In this document: positions 59,965-64,000 of the stretch, piece after piece
Layout of the letters: every line of letters starts with the position of its first letter
How positions within the stretch are numbered: position 1 is the stretch's first letter
NCBI GenBank assembly: GCA_963989385.1
Contig: OZ022501.1
Location: 88,830,979 to 88,894,978 of the forward strand
Direction of reading: 5' to 3'
DNA length: 64,000 nucleotides
Origin: Ctena decussata
Taxonomy: Eukaryota > Mollusca > Bivalvia > Lucinida > Lucinidae
Notes under the pieces: generated by a model
Database searches by the model: none
The model's input: only the letters and a program-made list of their open reading frames with translations
What the model was told of the DNA's origin: nothing
Position numbers and translations under genes: made by a program

Positions 59965-62900
59965 CTGGAACAAGAAAACAGTAGGAAATATGAATGGTCG
60001 AATAATATTACATAGCTCGACAAAATATAAGCTTTGATTTCACTATTAAGTCATTCGGAAGAATTGTTCTCGACACTTTCAATGTTAAGGCATTCTCATT
60101 CACTTAAAATGTTCTATGGAAGACATCAAGACACCGTTGATCCGTTTTCTAAACTTATTTCCGACTTGATGGCCATAGCCAAAATATAATCGGGCTTCCA
60201 CCTACCAGACTTTTAACTCTACTGACTGTCACTCAGATACACAGGCGCCCCGATAGCTAAGTGGCTTAAGTGCGTGACTACTGGTCTAGCGGGCCCGGGT
60301 TCGAGCCCCGCTTGAGGCGAGAATTTTTCCTACCGTAAACGGGGTTCCATTGTACACAGCCTTTCATTAACACCCTCCTAAAGTCCTGATATGACTTAAG
60401 TACCTTTGAAAAGGACGTAAACTCACAAGTCAACATCATCCATCTCAGATGCACAGACATGGTGGTTACGATTTTTGATTTATGATTAATTTCAGTAGTT
60501 AGACCATTCATACTTAAAATAAGTACCGACTGAAAGAAAAGATAGACAAACCTAGGCAATCGCTTTCCACATCCAGCCCTAACTCCAAGTCGAAAAGAGA
60601 GAAAAAAAACACGGCAAACAAAACTAAACAAGACAAGTGAAGAACCAAAAGGTCAGCTCTTTCAAATTTCACAATTCTTAATCAAACTTTATTCATGAGC
60701 TTGCATTGTAATTTTACCGTTTCATTAACACTACTAATTCTAAGTTATTTGCGACGCCACTTCTTTGTCACCTGCTCAGACTGTGCATGTTCAAAGCTTG
60801 CCATGTGCCAGGACATGCGTAGTCTCTCTATATATTAAACATTTACATTTTATTTATTCTCAGAAGAAAAAGATCCTACGTGATATTCAGACGTGGTGAA
60901 AAGTAGTAAAGACAGAAGTCAGTTTTACTGCAGTCAGTAAGATCTATCTGGGTGCTGGAATCAAACTCCATCCACTGACAGGCGTTAGTGTAAGGAAAAT
61001 AAACACCTCGGGTAAGCTGTTGGAGAAAGAAACATTTTGCAATAGATAACTTATTTTCGGTTTAGAAAATATACGGTTTAAATTCAGCTCATCTACAATT
61101 ACAATCACTCAAGAGATCGGCCATAAAACATCTGCCAAAACAAACATACACTTAGATCTATATTCCCCATGCTGATTTGTCAAACCCGGGTCATTTATGT
61201 ACCCGTATTTAACCCCAAAGGCATCTTAATTTCAAGAGGTCTTATTTTTTTTTCCTGACATCCTCACAATTTTTAGAATGGTTCCCTTTTAATCATTTCG
61301 TTTTCCGCTAGTCCTGTCGAATTTACCAATTTAAGTTGTTTACTTATTATTCGCTATAACGGCAGAAGGACCTTTTTAAACTTGGTTGGTCTAGTTAAAT
61401 AAAAGCAAAGGTTGAGCTTCTAAGGTTAATTTATTTATTTATGTTTGTTCGTTTTTACCTACCAAAGATCTGATTTTTATTTATTTATACGTGTTCAAAT
61501 CCTAACACGTATTTAATTCTGATCATCTTTATTTGTTAATTTGATGTTGTATGTATATATGGAATGAGCCTTACCTGTGCAAATCCTAACTCATTCACAG
61601 CTACAGAGAACTGACCACTTATATCAGCGGCAAAGAGAATACCGTATTCTATGTCCTTGTCTATCATAGACAATCTTGTGTTATAACGAGTCCTAATAAG
61701 ACCATGCGTCGACCATATTTCCCCTATTTTTTCTCCGGTCTTGTGACGAAACGCATCCTGAAGTATTATTGCATGAGTCAGTAAGTATGTTTGGTAAGTA
61801 TGTATGCTCTTCTAAAAGTACATTACACTTCGGAAAGGTCATTTTGAACTATTTTTTTTATAAATTGATTAGATTTTTACGTTTTATTTTGCATTTCCAG
61901 GCCCGCTAAACAGAGTTGGCAGGGTACTTAGTAGCTCTTTATTCTGTGATCTTACTTTTTTATGAAATTATCGTACGTCACTGACACCAAATCTAGATAC
62001 AGTCTTGAAATCTAAGACATCATTAAGTTAATTCATCAGGTCTTTGTACAGTCCGTTTTTAATAAAAAGTAATCCAGGACACTGATGTGTGTGCAATGTT
62101 GTTATTCTGCAACCAGTAACGTCTTAAATTCTTGATATTATATGTACAACAAAATCATTTACTTTTCGGAGATCTGTGCGGGCCCTCATTTGGTCCAGAT
62201 TTTGCCTTGCAATATGGAAATTTTTGTTGATGGTTTTCATTTAGTAATTCTCCTACATTGAGCACCGTCGGCATATATAACTTGTGTTAATCGAGCAATA
62301 CCTAGGTATTCCTTGGGATTCTCAGAGATATGTATTATATACATATCTTAGAGTATCCCATGGAAACTCGATCGACACCCAGGTATTCCATGGGGTACAC
62401 GAATATATGTACATATCTATGTGTAATTGTGCCGAACGTAGCGCAAGTGCATAGTTCCGTGTTGTCATTTGAGTTTCATATTTCTTTTGCGTGGGTCTGC
62501 CGTTTTAATTTTTAATTATATGTTATTACCGTAATAATTTGTTTATCGATCGCTGTAGCTGGTCTTGAAGGCTTAAGAAGCTTTCCTTCTTCAGTACAAC
62601 ATCTGTTTATAACAAAATGAGCATACTTTTAAATTACGGTACAAAATATGATGGCATTGTTTTGATTTTTGTAAATCACCTTCTGAATCATCCATCTAAA
62701 CCCACATCAATATGCTTTCGTGTCTGCAACTGGCGAGCAAACTAGTGTAACTGGGATGATAACTTAACTTCTCAAGCTAAATGACATTACATATGACAAG
62801 GCGGAATTAAGTTTAATTACAGGATTCGTGTTCAATAGTCTTTAGCACATTGGCACATTTGTTTTCATAAATTGAAGCCCCTCTTGAGACACCCTATGCA

Positions 62901-63635
62901 TACTTAGACCAGAATGCACAAACGGCTACAAAAGAGAGAGGAGTTGGAACTTTAAGTGTACGCAACTCTACAGATACATATTTCTTTTAGCCTCCCTCCT
63001 AAATGGGAATTAACTCAAAAGTATTTGCTTCCCCAGGGGCAAATTCTTTCCTTATATAATTAGGAAGGGCTTCATCGCTCTGGTTAGCAGACAGGAAGAC
63101 TTTAGTCTAAATAATTGCGTCCCATTGTAAAACTGGCCCCGAGGTTATAAAACTTTTTTCATGCTCAACTCAGCTCAGCATGAAATTTTACCTGCTAATA
63201 AATAGCAAATTACTGATAAGTACAGTTGTTTTCTTTCTCAGTTTAGCTGAGTATGAAATTTTCTCTGCTTATGAATATGAAAATGCCAACATTAGTTGGC
63301 ATTCTCATATTTATCAGCAGAGAAAATTTCATGCTCAGCTGAGTTGAGCATGAAAAAAGTTTTATAACCTCGGGGCCAGGTATAAAACATGGTCGGTTAT
63401 TCATTTATCTTCCAAACAAAATGTTAAAACATTTTACTTTCTGTACTTAAACGGCCAATAGTCAAAGTTTGGTTCGCAACTTAAGTGTAAACTGCAAGAA
63501 CCTTTCATGATGAGTGTATACTCTACCTCATCAACAGTTTTCTGTCAGTGCCGTTGATCATGTCCCCGGGCCCTACAGGTCCTGCTGTAAGTGACGCAAC
63601 GGCTGCTTCCAGTGCTGGGTATGGCTCAGTTTTCT
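59739..63635 (-). CDS. Gene B: tandem paralogue of gene A, 3' five exons (partial)
   Basis: Exons in 5' to 3' order: 63635-63527, 62602-62530, 61757-61575, 61016-60880 and 59964-59739. With phase 1 entry they encode 241 residues and a TAA stop. The protein aligns along its whole length with residues 512-752 of gene A: EPYP-LEA-VASLTAGPVGP, KPSRPATAIDKQI, GEIWST, LFAADIS, FCLY-FSP and LGET-KW. The 109- and 73-bp exons have identical lengths in both genes and all splice phases agree. The exon equivalent to A's 139-bp exon was not seen between 63636 and 64000, so the catalytic barrel lies off the right edge. No frameshift or internal stop was seen, so it is probably functional. Role inferred as for gene A. 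Confidence 0.87.
60243..60475 (+). mobile_element. tRNA-derived SINE
   Basis: Box A-like GATAGCTAAGTGGCTTAAG and box B GGTTCGAGCCC, in a tRNA-like head that opens GGCGCCCC and closes near GAGGCG. A conserved body follows (TACCGTAAACGGGGTTCC, GTCCTGATATGACTTAAG, AAAAGGACGTAAACTCAC), shared with 40565-40740. It lies in a gene B intron. The antisense ORF over it is spurious. Confidence 0.8.
60880..61016 (-). CDS. Gene B penultimate exon
   Basis: 137 bp: LTRGVYFPYTNACQWMEF and then DFCLYYFSPRLNI. Acceptor CCAACAG, donor ATCAC/GTAGGA. The phase 2 exit matches gene A. One codon longer than the homologue at 20197-20330. Confidence 0.82.
61575..61757 (-). CDS. Gene B exon, C-terminal domain (GEIWSTHGLIRTRYNT)
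   Basis: 183 bp, 61 codons, starting DAFRHKTGEKIGEIWSTHG and ending VNELGFAQ. Acceptor ACTTCAG, donor CAG/GTAAGG. Two codons longer than the gene A homologue. Confidence 0.9.
62530..62602 (-). CDS. Gene B exon, CCTEEG...KPSRPATAID
   Basis: 73 bp: CCTEEGKLLKPSRPATAIDK and then QIIT. Acceptor AAACAG, donor ACG/GTAATA. Same length as the gene A exon 30518-30590. Confidence 0.9.
62965..63133. repeat. GAATTTGCTCC-family dispersed repeat
   Basis: CAACTCTACAGATAC, GGGAATTAACTCAAAAGTATTTGCTTCCCC and GGGGCAAATTCTTTCC. It abuts the foldback element 63134-63378. Confidence 0.65.
63134..63378. mobile_element. Foldback element TGGCCCC, copy 2
   Basis: TGGCCCCGAGGTTATAAAAC and its exact inverse GTTTTATAACCTCGGGGCCA form the ends. 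The arms TCATGCTCAACTCAGCT and AGCTGAGTTGAGCATGA are perfect inverts. Better preserved than copy 1 (29429-29671). Confidence 0.92.
63527..63635 (-). CDS. Gene B exon, EPYPALEA...GPGDMING
   Basis: 109 bp: KTEPYPALEAAVASLTAGPV and GPGDMINGTDRKLLM. Acceptor ATTTCAG, donor GAG/GTAGAG. Length and phases (1 in, 2 out) are identical to the gene A exon 36087-36195. Confidence 0.9.
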
Positions 63636-64000
63636 CTGAAATAGATTTGCTAACCAATAACAATTCTGCCATAGGAAAAATCTTTAAACTTCCTTCCTTT
63701 TATCTCCAGCTTCCATATAAAAAGTGTTTCCTCCATACCGTATGAAAATGAACGTATCGGTAATGATTTCTATTGCCTTGTTAGGGACAGGGGGCGCTAG
63801 ATTCCCACCATCACTTGGCCACAGGATATGAAAGAGGAGTCAATCTATTTCCTTCCAATGCCTATTACTGGCCCTTATTCAAAACAGGTAATGCGATTAC
63901 AGCTGGGCTGACAGAGCTTTTCAGTTGTTGGCCCGAGGGTGAAAATTCCGGCGTTTATCCATACCCAGTTTCTCGGACAATAGGGGCACAGAAACGTACC
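63636..64000. other. Gene B intron running off the right edge
   Basis: The expected 139-bp RVSDDY exon was not seen here, so this is taken as intron. Confidence 0.5.

Noticed and set aside
60278..60631. 117-residue minus-strand ORF
   Set aside because: Antisense of a tRNA-derived SINE. The C-terminal RKNSRLKRGSNPGP is the box B region read backwards.

Overview
This is eukaryotic DNA, most likely from a bivalve mollusc (inferred). Supporting signs are AT-rich, very repeat-dense sequence, short exons with GT-AG introns, tRNA-derived SINEs, many palindromic MITE families, decayed LINE fragments, and a multi-exon protein family I associate with molluscs and algae. No bacterial genes, operons or CRISPR arrays were seen. 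Most short ORFs in the window are chance frames inside repeats.

The protein-coding content is two tandem paralogues on the minus strand. Gene A runs from the stop codon at 18217 up to at least 48767. Its 16 recognised exons splice in phase into 752 residues; the 5' exon with the start codon was not found. Gene B is partial. Its last five exons lie at 59739-63635, and the rest continues past the right edge. Shared exon lengths (109 and 73 bp), splice phases and protein sequence show a tandem duplication. The protein looks like a clan GH-D (GH27/31/36-like) glycoside hydrolase: an N-terminal beta domain, a TIM barrel with LQLDSWW, AHNRYW, YEQDW and RVSDDY motifs, and a C-terminal beta domain. 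The catalytic assignment is inferred.

Layout: 1-18 kb has no supported gene. It holds a 2 kb terminal-inverted-repeat (TIR) element with a GATATC-rich core (1985-4006), minisatellites, two related palindromic elements (about 6.48-7.35 kb and 8118-8975), 150-bp-class tandem repeats and a broken LINE end (12120-12760). 18.2-48.8 kb is gene A, whose introns are loaded with MITEs, a mariner-like element, SINEs, a second LINE fragment and an array derived from one of the gene's own exon ends. 48.8-59.7 kb is the intergenic or 5' region, with microsatellites, a 181-bp higher-order tandem array (51131-52036) and a 1.95 kb TIR element (56029-57981). 59.7-64 kb is the 3' part of gene B.

Introns of A are much larger than the matching introns of B (9.35 kb against 0.56 kb; 5.5 kb against 0.92 kb), largely through repeat insertion. 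Exon edges were read by eye from reading frame, splice consensus and paralogue agreement. Repeat edges are approximate unless both inverted termini were located.
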